Source: Gnetum montanum (taxonomy: Eukaryota; Streptophyta; Gnetopsida; Gnetales; Gnetaceae). Taken from it: DNA of 64,000 nucleotides. The stretch spans positions 659,669-723,668 of the forward strand of contig MNCI01009376.1 of the NCBI GenBank assembly GCA_015680685.1, in the 5' to 3' direction. Below are positions 23,292-36,159 of this stretch, piece by piece (within the stretch, counting starts at the first letter, position 1; each line of letters begins with the position of its first letter). A program made the translations under genes and the position numbers. A model generated the notes under the pieces. It saw only the letters and a list, made by a program, of their open reading frames with translations, made no database searches and had not been told where the DNA came from.

Positions 23292-25200
23292 ATGTCTCTC
23301 TCACATGAAAGTCACTATGCATTCTATAGTGAACACATTCATTGGAGAAATAACTAGATATACAATGAAGAAAATTGGAGTGACCACCCTGATGACACTC
23401 AAAAACTACATTCACCTAAGGCAGATAATCTTGGAGGAAATGATGTAATTCCTAAGCTATGAAAGGCCTTACGACCTAAAACCTCCTCAAAACCAAGAAA
23501 TGATAAATCAAGGGACCCTGAAGAACATCATAGAAGCCATGGCAATCCTTCCAGTTCCTCATCTTCCTATTTTTCTTCAATGTCTAGTTCTAACAAAGAT
23601 GAATGTAGGAATAGGGATAAATTTTTGCTAAAGGATCAGAATAAAAGTAAAAATCAAACCCACAAACACCCTTAAGGTCATCAACATGAACACAAGTCCA
23701 ATTTTCATCACAACTTATCTAATGATGATGAAACCTTGCTAGCTACTAAGAGAATAATGCATATCATAGAGGCCATTAAGATATCTCGTAACCATCACAA
23801 AGAGAGTCACCTACCTAGGCTTGATATGAATAATATCCCTAAATTTTCTAGAGGCTATGATTTAGATATGAAACATCATTTACAAGCCTTCCAAGATGAC
23901 TATATCTANTTTCTTCAATGTCTAGTTCTAACAAAGATGAATGTAGGAATAGGGATAAATTTTTGCTAAAGGATTAGAATAAAAGTAAAAATCAAACCCA
24001 CAAACACCCTTAAGGTCATCAACATGAACACAAGTCCAATTTTCATCATCAACCAAATAGGAATTTTCATCACAACTTATCTAATGATGATGAAACCTTG
24101 CTAGCTACTAAGAGCATAATGCATATCATAGAGGCCATTAAGATATCTCGTAACCATCACAAAGAGAGTCACCTACCTAGGCTTGATATGAATAATATCC
24201 CTAAATTTTCTAGAGGCTATGATCTAGATATGAAACATCATTTACAAGCCTTCCAAGATGACTATATCTATTACAACATTGAACATGAATAGCAAAAGCT
24301 TAAGCTCTTTCCTAGGACACTAATTAATAGAGCCGAAGTGTGGTATCAATCATTGAGACCGAATTCAATTCAATGGTGGTTAACAATGTTGGAACTATTC
24401 AACAAGAAATACCAAACCTATGCAAGAGTGTCCAATTTGAGGAGGTAGATCTAAGAGTCGAAGCAGAACAACATGAACCCTTGGACATGGCCTTATATAG
24501 ATATTATGCCTTACTGAATAGATGCCCAAGCCATGGTTTCTCTGAAGGAAGGCAACTTTTCTACATCATAGATGGGCTTCATAACAAGATAAGGGAGACC
24601 CTTGGGATGTATGCCCAAGATAATTGTACAAGCTCCAAGCCCATCATATCTAAGAGCTAATCAAGCATGTGGCAAAAGAAGAAGGAGAGCTATGCAAATT
24701 GGAGAATGTCAAGAAACATTAATGGGACCCAACTCCTCAATAGAAGGAGGTCCAAATCTATGGTAAGGAGAACAAAACCACTCTCAATAAGGTGATCTCG
24801 CAACAAACCTTACTAATACATAAGTCTATTGATGAACTTGATGTAACGTTTGATAGGATGTCCAGTTAGATATATGAGAATGTTATAACTCTCATTGAGA
24901 TGGTTAAGGAGAGGATCATACAAAATAAGCCAGGTGATCATAATAAACAAAGGATACAAAACCAAGAAACAGTTAGGAATGCTTTTTGGAAAATGGGAAA
25001 AATGGCTAAAGAAAGTGAGGCTACAGACTTAACCACAGATGAAGATACTAGATGTGACATCTACATATATGACCATCCAAAGGGCCATTGCTCAGTCTTG
25101 CTGCATTTACAAGAGTATTGGGTAGGTGCCTTAAATCCAAAGTTTGTGCAAAATAACATGCCCGGGAGAGTTTCTCTTCTGCAAGGTAATTATAGATAGT
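23292..25200 (+). pseudogene. Element B gag, decayed
   Basis: An ATG at 23,292 opens MSLSHESHYAFYSEHIHW, then a Ser-rich and charged segment. The gag core follows: NNIPKFSRGYDLDMKHHLQAF (second copy, about 24,190), LKLFPRTLINRAEVWYQSL (about 24,300) and NSIQWWLTMLELFNKKYQ, the plant gag pattern of a hydrophobic block, A-x-x-W-Y-x-x-L and S-I-x-x-W. The N-terminal half is present twice around an unresolved base (see next entry). Frame changes and stops follow after 24,430. It is the structural protein of the particle. Confidence 0.85.
23572..24270 (+). other. Near-identical direct duplication around a single N (23,909): probable assembly join
   Basis: 23,572-23,908 and 23,910-24,270 are nearly the same sequence, separated by one N. 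The second has an extra 24 bp internal repeat. A one-base gap with overlapping ends suggests two contig or haplotype ends joined without collapsing, not a genomic duplication. Confidence 0.8.
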
Positions 25201-25548
25201 CACAGTCAATCATACCATCTTAGGGGGACTTATTACTAGCCTCAACATAGCTATCAACTATAGTGTCAACAACCACAATCGTGGGGGACGCCACCACCAA
25301 ATCAACCCTATTCTTCCTACCAGCTAAAACTACATGGATATTATGTTCAACACCCTATTTCTCTAACTAGTTCTACATCCTCTACTTCAAATCACCACTA
25401 ACACTCTCTTGAGTACCATCAGCTCATGACATCCTTAGAGGGATCACCACCTCATGCCTACCTACCCTTTGTATTCTCATACTCCACCTCATTATAGGCC
25501 ATAGCCAATGACACAAAAAGGTTCAACATCACAACACCAACAAACAAA

Positions 25549-25660
25549 TGCTACCTGTGTTACAAATGTGCAAAGACATGTTGATACCATTGGGTCTCAA
25601 CCGGAATGTAGAAAATGTTCCTTTTGAAGAAAAGGTCATAAACCACCAAAGTAAACCACA
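25549..25660 (+). pseudogene. Zinc-knuckle-like remnant at the end of element B gag
   Basis: CYLCYKCAKTC and, in another frame, ECRKCSF followed by RKGHKPPK give clustered Cys and a His as in gag nucleocapsid or integrase fingers, but frames are broken and the exact CCHC spacing is not preserved. Confidence 0.4.
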
Positions 25661-28172
25661 CATGGACCCACCACATCGTCTAAGCTAGCACAATGCCAAT
25701 CTAGTGCATTACCTTCCTTGTCATAATCAATGTCCTCTAATCATACACAAGGGTCATCATCCATCATTACACCAATCCAAAATCCAAATAATGAATCGAA
25801 CAGTGTGGGGAGACAAATAAATCCATGCATACCATATCATGATCAAGGGTGCAATTATGGGACAAGCATCCATAACATTAACACACCTCATACCTTGAAG
25901 CACCATACGTTTAGCAATCAAGTGTGTGACCAATGATTTTTCTACCCAACCACTGCACCACCAATAGACACCTAGTGGCTAGGTCATGAACAATTATCAA
26001 TGTTTCATACATGCATGGATTCTATCTATTCACTTATTAATCCTTGTCATAGCTAACTGTTTACTCATGGGGGTTACAACCCCCACCGCCCCTCTCCCCC
26101 CCNCTTTATTGTGTAATCTCACTTGTGAATAAAATGATCATGTTGCCCATTGAGGTGAGGTTTTCTCTATGTTATCAAGTCATAAGGGAATGATTATTCA
26201 GACATTGAGGCCACGACACCCATCCATACATTCCATTAATAAGAGGTTCTTACCTTGGTCATAATGATAATATTTTACATCATCCAACCTAATAATAAAT
26301 CTATAATCATTGTTTCTAGATAGAGGAGTGTAGAACCAAGGTAGAATGTGAAGGGTGTGACATCAAGGAGATTTGTGGATTCCCTTTGGCCACTTTTGTA
26401 TGTTCTATCATGTTGCTAAGGTTGTAACCATATCCTTATATATCTAACAAAAAATGGAAGTAAGAGTAACCTAAAACGACACTAACCAAACTTTTACGAG
26501 TTCCACTGTAAAGACATGTACCCATGCCTGAAGGTTGGTAGCTTATCAGAATCAAAAAAGGAAAAGAGTGAAAAAGAAAAAAATTCATGTGCCATAAATA
26601 AAGACTTCTTCCTTGGAAAAAATGCCAAGTGATGTTACTCCTCATAACTATTATAGTCTTATGGTTGTCTGCCAATGTGATGAAATGATGCAATGTCATT
26701 GAAATGTGGCTTGAACTTGGTTTGAATCTTGGAAAGAAGGACTCATGATTATTTAACCATTAATAACGCACAAGCTTTCATTGTGACCATGTTAAGCCAC
26801 CTTATGTTCCAATTTCTACAATCCATCTCATCTCATTGTTCGAGTGATCATAACTTATGATTTTGTGTAACATCAAGTTATTATCTCAAATTGGTGGTTT
26901 TAACCTATGCATTTTCTTTCATAGGTAAGAATTGCATTCAACCCTTTTAGTAACTATGGACAATTTTAGGTGTGGTTACACAAGGGAATCATAGGCTAGA
27001 GCCTGCTTTGAGGAGGACCCACTTTTGTAGCTTTTGTGACTTATACTTGTTTGACACAGCCACATCATTCTTCACCCTCCAAGTGCTCAATTGTTATATT
27101 TTGTTGTTTTCCATTTCATATCACGTGATGCATCCATAACTTTCATTTCAATGCCCTTTTTTTCTTGTTCATTCTAGTGCTTTTCACATCACCAACTCCA
27201 CCTTATCACACTTCCAATGCCTCAACCTGATTTTTCCACCTACCCAAAACCATGGAACTAACCTCAAACCTTCCAACAAATCATAGAGTTTCAATTTACA
27301 TGCTCAGCTACCCCATTCAATAAAAATTCATGGATCTTGATGTCAACTACCCAATGTTGGATCCTATGCAACATCACGTACTTTATGTCAAGTCATATAA
27401 ATCTTATATATATGATCCACGTGATGCTTAAACTTCATTTTCATCATTTGCAACTAGGGGAGTTATTCTAATTTTCTCCTGTGACGTAGAGTTCTATGCC
27501 CACACCTTCCACTTATGATATTTATCTCTATACTAGTCCAATTTTTGTGCCATTTGAACTTACTTGAACCCAGAGTATTCAAGTTAGTTGTGAGGTGGTG
27601 CTTACATGTGAAACTTGTGCCAAGTTATTGAAATTTGTTATCACCTGAAAAATATCATAAGGGTAAGACTATTAAAAAATTTGGGCATTATCATGCATAA
27701 TCAATCATATTAATGCTAGAAACCTTAAATTTTCCACCTAAGGAATCATAACCATCATTATAAGCCACACATAAGGAAAAAGGAACCAATTGCAAAGGGT
27801 CATAAGAGATGATAGACACTTTTTGGGGATTTTTCTAACTCTGCAGTCATATGAATTAAGAACTTAATGAACTAAGGTAATGAGTAAGGTATAAACTAAT
27901 TAATCATAAAGAATACAACCTTATTAACACTCAATATTTTCTTAATTGCATATGGTTCCAAAAAGAGGTGCACAAGGTGAACCCTCACAAAGAGCAACTA
28001 AGTAGAGCAAGAATGCCAATCTTTCAACATCCATTAAGACGCTCCTGCCACTAGGTAGTCGGTCCAAGGAGAGGCCATAGAACCACCAGCTTCCAATCAG
28101 GGACAATGTCTCATGTTGCCTCTTAATTACCTTGCTTCCATTCTAGAAAAGTCCACATTGACCTTGGTCATC
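25661..28172 (+). other. Element B central region without recognised coding sequence
   Basis: About 2.5 kb with no RT, protease or integrase motif on either strand. A C-rich run ending in an unresolved base (N at 26,103) marks another assembly uncertainty; part of pol could in principle be missing there. Confidence 0.5.
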
Positions 28173-30611
28173 ATGGAAATGAATTTTGGCCCATTCATGG
28201 AGTTTGCTTCGAAAGCGGTTCAAACACAACTTAAGGCATCACCCTTGTGGTCCATCCTTTCAAATAATGGCAAGTAGTACCTTGGTGAAACTCATCAATT
28301 CTAGCACAACAAAGATGAGGGCACCACCATCAACATTTGTGGAGTAAATGTCTCCTTTTCAATCAAGTAATTGTTGCAACTCTCAATCTACCAAATGAAG
28401 TGGCTAAGGTATCCCATCTGTCAAGCAGATTTGACCGAAGACCAAAAAATTGTAGCTGAAATGAGTGTATGGAAAAGAGGATAAATTGTATAATTAAATG
28501 ACCTTGGAAAAAAGGACATATTTTAAGATTAGGATATACCACTTGTTTCCCACTCAACATATGCAACTAAGGGAAGTGCTATCCTAATGGGTAAATTTGC
28601 AACCAATCTTTCCCAGTTTTACTTCACTGAAATTTAATGGTGGTTCAAAGAGAAAAAGGCAAAGAAGCCAACATTCCCATTCCCTTGTCTAATCAAAAGG
28701 CTATTCAAATGTGCTAGAATCCTAAGATATACAAATGATATCCCTAGAAAGGCTTAGAATGCCTCCTTCGTTGAACTCCTCAAACCTGCAACATCAAGAA
28801 AAGATCTTGGTAAAGAGCAAGAAGCAAAGAAGGAGGTAGAGCTAGAAGCAAAAACACAATGTAGCACCCATAAACATAAGCTCTTCCACTTCCACCAACA
28901 CAAGACTATAAGCCCTCCATGAGTCATGTGCAAATGATTGCTAAAGTTGTTAGTTGGGGAAGCAGGGATGAGTCCAATGTCTTTTGAGTGATTGATGACA
29001 CCGTACAATCCACCATTTTAGCTGATTCAATAAGGGGGGAGATCTCACTACAGTTAGAAGCAAGATGCCAATAGTCACAACAAATATCTAGGAATGTCCT
29101 ATCCTTTCAAGTAATGCTCGAAACTAGAAAATGTGCCACATTTGTGGTATTGCAACATGAGGATGCAATGGGTGTAGTAGAATTAATCATAGACCATATC
29201 AAAGAATCATTTAATATGCCTATTGTGCCCCCAATAGATCTTACTAACACCAGAGATGCATAGATGATGGTTAGGACTTCAATGACTCTTGTGGTACATG
29301 AGGATGTTTTGGATCAACTGCTGCAAATAGGGCAAGTTATGATCACTTTGTTTGACATCCCTAGTGATGTCACTGTAGCATGGTCAAATTTCATCATCAT
29401 AAAAGAAAAGCTGGTCATGGCCAAAGTTAGGGCAAAGAATGCAAAAGCAAAAGTACAAAGACTACAATAAGAGTTGGCTACCCTAAGAACTGAATGATGG
29501 AACCTTGCCCATTTTGTTATGCCTGACTAGCTTGAACAATTCAGGATGAAGCAGTTGACCAAGCTAATGAAGGAGAATGTAGCTACTAAACAAGAAAAAG
29601 AGAAGGTGGTCTAGAATGCCTCTACTACTAATATGCAATCCCATGCATACAAAAAGGTATTGACCACTGTACAAGAAGAAAACAAGTAGCTCACCATGGA
29701 AAATTCAAGGTTGACCATACTTGAGAAGCAAAAGAATATCTTAGAAGAAAGTGTCCACCAATTAAGAGAATAACTAGTGAGGGTCAACCAAGATATTAAT
29801 AGATTGACCAGAGAGAAAAAACCCTCTCAATGGAGAAGGTCCATGCTATTCATCAAAAATCAGCAATTGAAATTAGCATGTGGTAAAATGAGACTAAGAA
29901 GCACAAGAAATTGAAGGAGAACTACTGTGACCAAGTAGGCATGTATAGGTAGATAAATGGAAAAGAGATCTAGATGACTAAAGCCCACATTAGCTCTCTA
30001 TTAGCACAAAATCCTAAGTGGCAGCCAATCTTGGATAGCTATGCCTTGGTTCACCAAGAGGAAGTAAAGAATAAAGACCTGCAGATTGAAGATTTAAAAG
30101 AATACATGGCGTTAGCTAACCTCATATATGCCAACCTTGCCATGTTAATAGTAGTTCAACCTTGCAACAAGTTAGAGAAGTAGGTAGCAGCGACTTATGC
30201 ATTGTATGAAAAAGAGTTTGTGGATTAGAAGGACACTTTGTAGAAGCTGCATGTGGCAAACTTAGAATTAGCAATGGTTAAAGCTAGCTACCAAGGACAA
30301 AAGGATATCGCCTCAAACCTAGCTAGAAGATTAATAGATTATCATGAACTTAAAGAAAAATATAGGGCCTTTGACAAGGAATGACATCAATTTGCTACTT
30401 AGTATGTGAAGCTAATTAGATGTTCCTACAACTGCCATGTCCTTGGGATGTACTGGTGCTAGCACACATCAACTCAGTAGCCTACATAGTACATGACCCA
30501 AGGATGGAAGAGGAAAAATTGTAGGCATTTCTGAATCATTACAAGTTTTAAAAGCCTAATAACAAAGGGAAGTAACCAATGGAGGAGCCACCACCTTTGG
30601 ACACCACATGA
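28173..30611 (+). pseudogene. Extra sense-strand ORF of element B: N-terminal domain plus long coiled coil, unknown function
   Basis: From ATG at 28,173 (MEMNFGPFMEFASKAV) a long frame can be followed with scattered TAG/TAA stops and at least three frame changes. The first third has YATKGSAILMGKFATNL and FYFTEI, then WWFKEKKAKKPTFPFPC. From 29,264 the sequence is Lys/Glu/Leu-rich with heptad-like spacing (VRAKNAKAKVQRLQ, LRE, KNKDLQIEDLKEYM), suggesting a coiled coil to about 30,400. It ends MEEPPPLDTT with TGA at 30,609-30,611. It sits between gag and the 3' LTR where pol is expected. I do not recognise the family. Layout (N-terminal domain, coiled coil, acidic proline-rich tail) parallels the antisense gene of H and I, though on the opposite strand. 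Confidence 0.6.
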
Positions 30612-30798
30612 GCTTTTCAATTTTTGTCTTGTAATATTGTGTTCCATTTTTGTACTACACCACTATGGCATGTAAGAGTTAATTGTTTTGTTTGTTATTT
30701 AAGTTAGTCAATAATCCCATACCTTCCCAATATTTTGTAAGGAACTTGTCCCTCATTTTGTTTAACTTGTGGATGAGTTTTCATTCAGTCATGAGGTA

Positions 30799-31720
30799 TG
30801 ATGAGTCATCAATTTGTTAGGTCTCCACATTGAATACCTAATGTCAGAGCCAAGAAGCAATGTCAAATATCCAATTTCATCTCCTATGTGCTTGCCTATA
30901 AATATAGCACTTTGGTGCACGATTCAAAGAAACAGATGATGTAGGGAAGATAGTTTTTAGTTTTCAATTTTTGATAGTCTTTCTTAGAGTCCTATTATTC
31001 NTGATTCAGAGAAATAGATGATGTAGGGAAGATAGTTTTTAGTTTTCAGTTTTTGATAGTCTTTCTTAGAGTCCTATTATTCCTAGCACATGCCCATAGT
31101 GTGATGTTTGTAATCATATGACACCTTTGTTCAAGTGTGACGTACTTGGACACATTACATGATTGACAATAAAGATTGAGATTACTCCCATCATTGCAAC
31201 ATCCACTTAGATTATTATTTATTTTAATTATTAATTATTTATTACTTTCTTTAGCTAATTTTTTTCATTTATTCCTATTTACTATTTCTTTCATTAAGTA
31301 AAATGCATACGCCTTAATCATGAGCGTTTAAGTGTAAGTACTTGGTAACCTAGAAATGTATTATTTGGCTGGCAATCCCAAAAGTAGTTTCTAAAAGTCC
31401 AAGACATATACAGATGATTAAGAGAAAATACTCATTTCATGTAGGCTAGTTTAGATCTTATTTTCCATTATTCATTAGCTTAGCTAATTTATCTCTTTAT
31501 CATCATAAGGAGCAGCATAGAATTAGACATCATATGCCTCACTTTGCACTAAACTATATGTGACAGAGCTACAACTAGTCCAAGTGGGAAGACTACGGAC
31601 TATGATCAGAGCATAATGATCTAGACACCACAACTAGTCCCATTTGTGGAATTCAACCAAATCATGCGTGAATGCTTATGATTCATATGGTTGGGCATAG
31701 GGGTACTTTGTCACTCATCA
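30799..31720 (+). repeat. Element B 3' LTR, with an 80 bp duplication around N at 31,001
   Basis: Matches the left LTR. 30,921-31,000 and 31,003-31,082 are near-identical copies separated by the N; the left LTR has this stretch once. Most likely an assembly join. No clear polypurine tract precedes it. Confidence 0.9.
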
Positions 31721-31759
31721 CTAATATTTCCCTATCTTGAGTCATTACTAATGTGGGTA

Positions 31760-32170
31760 TTGTATAGAACATGCTAGCCTCTTTAATATATTAGTTCAAC
31801 CAATCTTCTTTTGCTTTATTAATTACATTAAGAATGAAGGTAAGATTATCACAATATAATTGGAGTTTCCCTAATCTACAATTAATGATTGCATCTACTA
31901 TTACTTACCAAGGTCTACCTAGGATGATTGAAAAACAATCTAGATCTTTGACTTCTAGCTAAACAAAATAAATGGGATATTTTTTTTATCAACCTCCATA
32001 ATTAAATCTTCTACTACTTCTATAGGTTTAACACTTAAGCCATCTACTAAGGATATTAACATGTTGACTTTCTTTATATCTTCCAAGTCAAGTAACTTAG
32101 CTATTTGATGTGGCATAATCTTGATATTAGCACCTAAATCTAATTAGGAATTTTTAATATTTTTCCTAAT
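31760..32170 (-). pseudogene. Element C protease, decayed
   Basis: On minus, LDLGANIKIMPHQIAKLLDL (about 32,140) matches the D-L-G-A-S-I-N-L-M-P motif of Athila-type proteases. VNMLISLVDGLSVKPIEVV and DKKNIPFILFS follow, and the VDLGK sequence corresponds to the second (LGRPW) motif. Stops are present. Confidence 0.8.
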
Positions 32171-33930
32171 AATTCTTATTGGAATTATTGAAACCCCTGG
32201 ATCTTGGTATTTAGGAATTTCTTTAGTTGTTATGAGTTGAGGCCAGTTGTCAACCAAATATAATTTTCTAGGAATTTTTTTTCTTTCCTCCTTCTTGTGC
32301 ATAATTCTATCAAGTATTTAGCTTAAAGAGGTGTATCCCTAACAACTTATTCTAATGGAATATGTAAATATAGTTCATTGAACATTTTTTCTATACGTGC
32401 CTTAGTTGTGGAATGGTCTTGGAACCATTTAGGAAAAGGTGGCAAAATTACTTTCTTATTCAAGGAGGAAGAGGTTGAGGGTTGATCCTCATTTCACATT
32501 GTTTCTTCACTACATTCCTTATCCATTATATATGGTTGATCCTCTTCTTGTGTCTCATTAATGTTATCTTAAAAGCTAACCTTTTTTGTAAGTATAGGCT
32601 CAATGATTTTTCCACTCTAAAGAATGATAGAATGCAGTTGTTCCTTACCATTTCTTTGTGATGTAGGATTTTGCTCTAGTTGTGAAGGTAATTTATATTT
32701 TATTGGATCTTGGAATTGTCTCCTAGTCTCACTCATGAATTGCCTACTTTTCTGAATGAAGGAAGTAAGGCTTTAAGTGAGTCTATCTAGATGTTCACTG
32801 GTTTGTCCTTTACAAGGTCTAAAATTATTTTGCAAATACAATGATTATTGAAAGGATGATCTTTGTCAAGGTTGACTCCTATATTCTTGAAAATCCTTTA
32901 CTAATTCTTGCATCTCCTCATGATAATAAGATAGTGCTAGGTAGGTGGTGCAATCATGTTTTTGACTACCACATAAGCTATCTACTTCACCTTGCACCAT
33001 GTGGACTTGTTTCTTTATTAACCGACTTAATTCATCAAATTTTTTATTTAGTTGTTCAGTCTATTGAGTCATTCCTTTCATAATGTTAGGTCTTATTCAT
33101 CTTTTAGTTTGATCAACCAATGAGTCTATTATTCTCCATCCATCCTCTAATGTGACATTTAATATGTTTACACACATACAAATTCATTATTTTTTCTATA
33201 GTATGGTAATAGGCCTTCTACAAAAATTTGGATACGTTGGTGGGTTGGAAATCCATGGTTGGGTTTCTTTAAAAATAGCCCTTTTAACCTATCAAAGGTA
33301 CTTTTATAATCCTCTTCTTCTTATTGCATGAAACTCATCAATTGTCTCCTTAATGAATATAATCTATCCTTGGAAAGGAATCATTGGAGAAAGGTAGCTT
33401 TAAACTCATTCCATGAACTGATTTGTGTTCTAAGGGACTATAGCCAAATAGCAACTTTGTCTTTCAAGGTTGATTTAAAGAAAATTATGTTGGTTCTATC
33501 TCCTATTTGAGGGGCTGATATTATGAGTGTGGTTTTCAAATTCTCTTATATGAGTAACTAGACCTTCATCCTTAGTTTTCCTAAAGGTAGGTAGGAGGTG
33601 AATATTATTTACTTCAACATCCCTTCCTAAAGGAAAAACTAATGGTTCTTGAGGTATTACTAGTATTCTTTGATTTAATAAGTCTCCTAGAATTTGTCCT
33701 TAATATGCTTCTCCAAATGAAAGATTAGAACATATGCTTTCAAAATAGAGAGGAATTGAGCTATGTGAAAGTAGAGGAGGTGTATGATGTCAAGGAGACA
33801 TAATTGTAAAAAGTAGTAGATAAGGTTGGATTTGTAATGGGGCTTGGTATACAAAATCAAATATTAAAGTAATTTGATTTTGAATATTTAATTTGCTTAC
33901 TAGTTTGCTAGTCCCTCCTATGGTCGACAT
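32171..33930 (-). pseudogene. Element C gag, decayed
   Basis: From ATG at 33,930 (MSTIGGTSKLVSKLNI) the minus frame runs through EPLVFPLGRDVEVNNIHLLP, then a core with LSKDRLYSLRRQLMSFMQ, EEEDYKSTFDRLKGLFLKKP and HGFPTHQRIQIFVEGLLPYY (33,400-33,200). The latter matches the gag pattern CPHHGxPxWLQIQxFYxGL. Interrupted by stops and frame changes. Confidence 0.8.
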
Positions 33931-34622
33931 ATTTCTCAATATTTGATTAAGGCTCAAATTTTAACAACTCGTAACTATGGTTGGATTTGTGGTTTACCTT
34001 GTATTATTTAGTATATTAAAGAGAGGGTTAAAGGATGTGAAAGTCAAAAATTTTATTTGTAATTCTTCTTGGTAGTAAATCTCATTTGTGTTTCCTTCCT
34101 TGTTATCTATTAAAATTCTTTATTTCCAAGGGGAGGTTGATGGAATATGACTATCCTTGTTTCTCTTGGGGTTGTCTTAAATCAGATTGGATATGTTTGT
34201 AATTGTTGGAATTGTTTCTAGAAAGTTCAATTCATTTTGGATTTTTATGTTACATATTTGATTTCTTTTAACAAGAACATTCTTCCTTGGCATATTCATG
34301 GGCAATTAATCCTAAAAATGTGTATATTGACTTAATTTCTCCCATAATAATTGACTTAATTGCAACTTTTTTATAACTTTCATAAGTTCTAAAAATTAAG
34401 GGAACTGATTCTTATGACTGTACTTTTTCCTTGTTTTTTGTATTTTTAGTTTACTTCTTACAAGAAAAACAATTAAAAGAGACCATCTCTAATACTACTA
34501 AACAAAAGAAATTGAAATGAAATTGAAAGAATGTGTACATTTTTATAGGTGAGGCAACATAAATTTTAAAAATAAATTTGCAAAACATATTGAACTCTTA
34601 ATGATGACTAACTTTGTTGGCC

Positions 34623-34640
34623 TCCCCAGCAACAATTCCA
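34623..34640 (-). promoter_or_regulatory. Element C primer binding site (tRNA-Asp type)
   Basis: On minus TGGAATTGTTGCTGGGGA, against the usual TGGCGCCGTTGCCGGGGA: five differences. It lies six bases inside the 5' LTR and fixes the element's orientation. The leader between it and gag (34,622-33,931) has no recognised feature. Confidence 0.75.
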
Positions 34641-34646
34641 AATTAG

Positions 34647-35562
34647 TGAGCCAACTAAAATTCCAAAGCTAGATTATTCTTGCTGTAAACATTTCACCTT
34701 GTCTATGACTAAATCATGAGTTGTGTCAATGGAGGAATAGTCCAAAGTTAAAGAAATCATCACAATAAAAAATAATTAGCATAAAATTTAATCAATTCCC
34801 ATACATAAGATTATCTCTCATGAGTCAAATATCAAATCATTACCCTAACTTCAAATCTTAGTGTTCAAGAGTGAAAATCAATGATTAAATCGAATTAAAA
34901 TCATAGAGTACAAAAGTAAATTGTGAAGATTACAAAGAAAGATGCCATCTAATGTATGACTCTGCCTTGCTACTTCCATGGTGCAGCAACCTTGATAACC
35001 CACCAATGCACTTCAATGGTTTGTGGTTGTCACAAGACTCAATGAATCTTCACTTGAGAATTATTTAAGGGAAACTAAGAATTAGATTTCAATTTGACAT
35101 TGGTTTTCCTAGGTATTAACTCCCCCTAATTAGATGTGGGACTATTCTATTTATACTTGAAGAGCTTACATCATAATTAGAAAAATTTCATAATTTAGAC
35201 ATATTAATATTCATCAAGAAAATTGATGAAGATTAATATAATGTTATAGTGATATTGAACTATATCACATAGTAATTTCCTTCTATAATCAATTTGTAAT
35301 GCACCTACGGTATAGATCAATATCTCTATTCCATTGTGAGGTGCATTCTCCTTTTGTCAAATGATATTGATTTTTATCATGATCGCGACATGAATAGATA
35401 TGATTGGGGCCAATCCTCATCGATTTGGGCAACATTATCAATATAGTTTTCTTTAGAATATATCAAAGTTTGTGATCCTGATTGAAATCCCACAATAACA
35501 TAGACTCAACAGAGCAATTAGTTCTTATCATTTGGCATTGATGAAATTGATTCACTTCAACA
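34647..35562 (-). repeat. Element C 5' LTR (outer edge approximate)
   Basis: The inner edge, ending CA on minus next to the PBS, is clear. The outer edge is taken at a TGTTGAAG on minus (35,562) because the partner LTR is not in the window. Confidence 0.6.
35147..35155 (-). promoter_or_regulatory. TATA box of element C LTR
   Basis: TATAAATAG on minus, about 500 bases from the inner LTR edge, suits an LTR promoter reading into gag. Confidence 0.6.
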
Positions 35563-36159
35563 TGCTAGAATAATAAAAAAATAAAAATAAGCTAAGTTGT
35601 CTCATAAAAATTGGTGCAATTGGGGATTTAATAGGAAGCTAACTTCATTTTCTCTCTCTCTCTCTATTTACCAAACTCATCAATCATTTTCTTGGAGTGA
35701 CCTTCAATAGGCTTGAATAATAATTTTAAGCTCATAAGATTTGCATCCATCATGAGTATATCTCAATAATCTATCCCAAGTAGGCTAAACTGTATCTCCA
35801 ACAACTATAATTACTACATAATTTGTTTATCTACATCTACATGGATTTTCCTTTTTTTAATTATATTTTTCTAAGAATAATAAATTCAACTTAATTTAAT
35901 TAAGGAAACAATATCATAAAAAACATATCACAATATCATTTCTCTTTTTTTTTTTACATTTTTTTACTAAATCCATTCATAAAAAAGTTCTATAAACATA
36001 TAATTACCTACATAAAATTCAAATATATTTCTTCAATTATTGGTATAATTAATAAAGCTCTCTTAAATTTCTTTTAATTTTTCATCCTTTTTGTTCAATG
36101 AGTAAGTTGTACATCAACTATATAATTCCTCAAAATCTTCAAACGAAAGAACTATTTTC
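35563..36159. other. AT-rich stretch without recognised gene
   Basis: Only a short (CT)n run at about 35,652-35,667 stands out. Confidence 0.5.

Larger units (their letters stand above)
22307..31720 (+). mobile_element. Element B: non-autonomous Athila-like LTR element with gag and an extra coiled-coil ORF
   Basis: LTRs at 22,307-23,165 and 30,799-31,720, both starting TGATGAG and ending CTCATCA, flanked by CTAAT at 22,302-22,306 and 31,721-31,725. A decayed Asp-tRNA-type PBS follows the left LTR. The interior has gag, a zinc-knuckle-like remnant, about 2.5 kb without recognised coding sequence and a large extra ORF on the sense strand. I found no protease, RT or integrase. It is inserted in element C. 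Confidence 0.92.
21745..35562 (-). mobile_element. Element C: Athila-like Ty3/gypsy element, truncated, split by element B
   Basis: On the minus strand: 5' LTR (from about 35,562 to 34,647), PBS, gag, protease, then element B, then the N-terminal part of RT. Homology stops near 21,745 in the middle of RT, so the rest of pol and the 3' LTR are missing. Omitting B and one CTAAT copy gives the continuous reading MTQDREILVLNKFEEEP across the junction, confirming that both parts are one element. Confidence 0.8.

Noticed and set aside
24340-24660. 106-residue plus-strand open frame downstream of B gag
   Set aside because: Its frame differs from that of the gag core motifs and overlaps them; a shadow frame, though a shifted gag end cannot be fully excluded.
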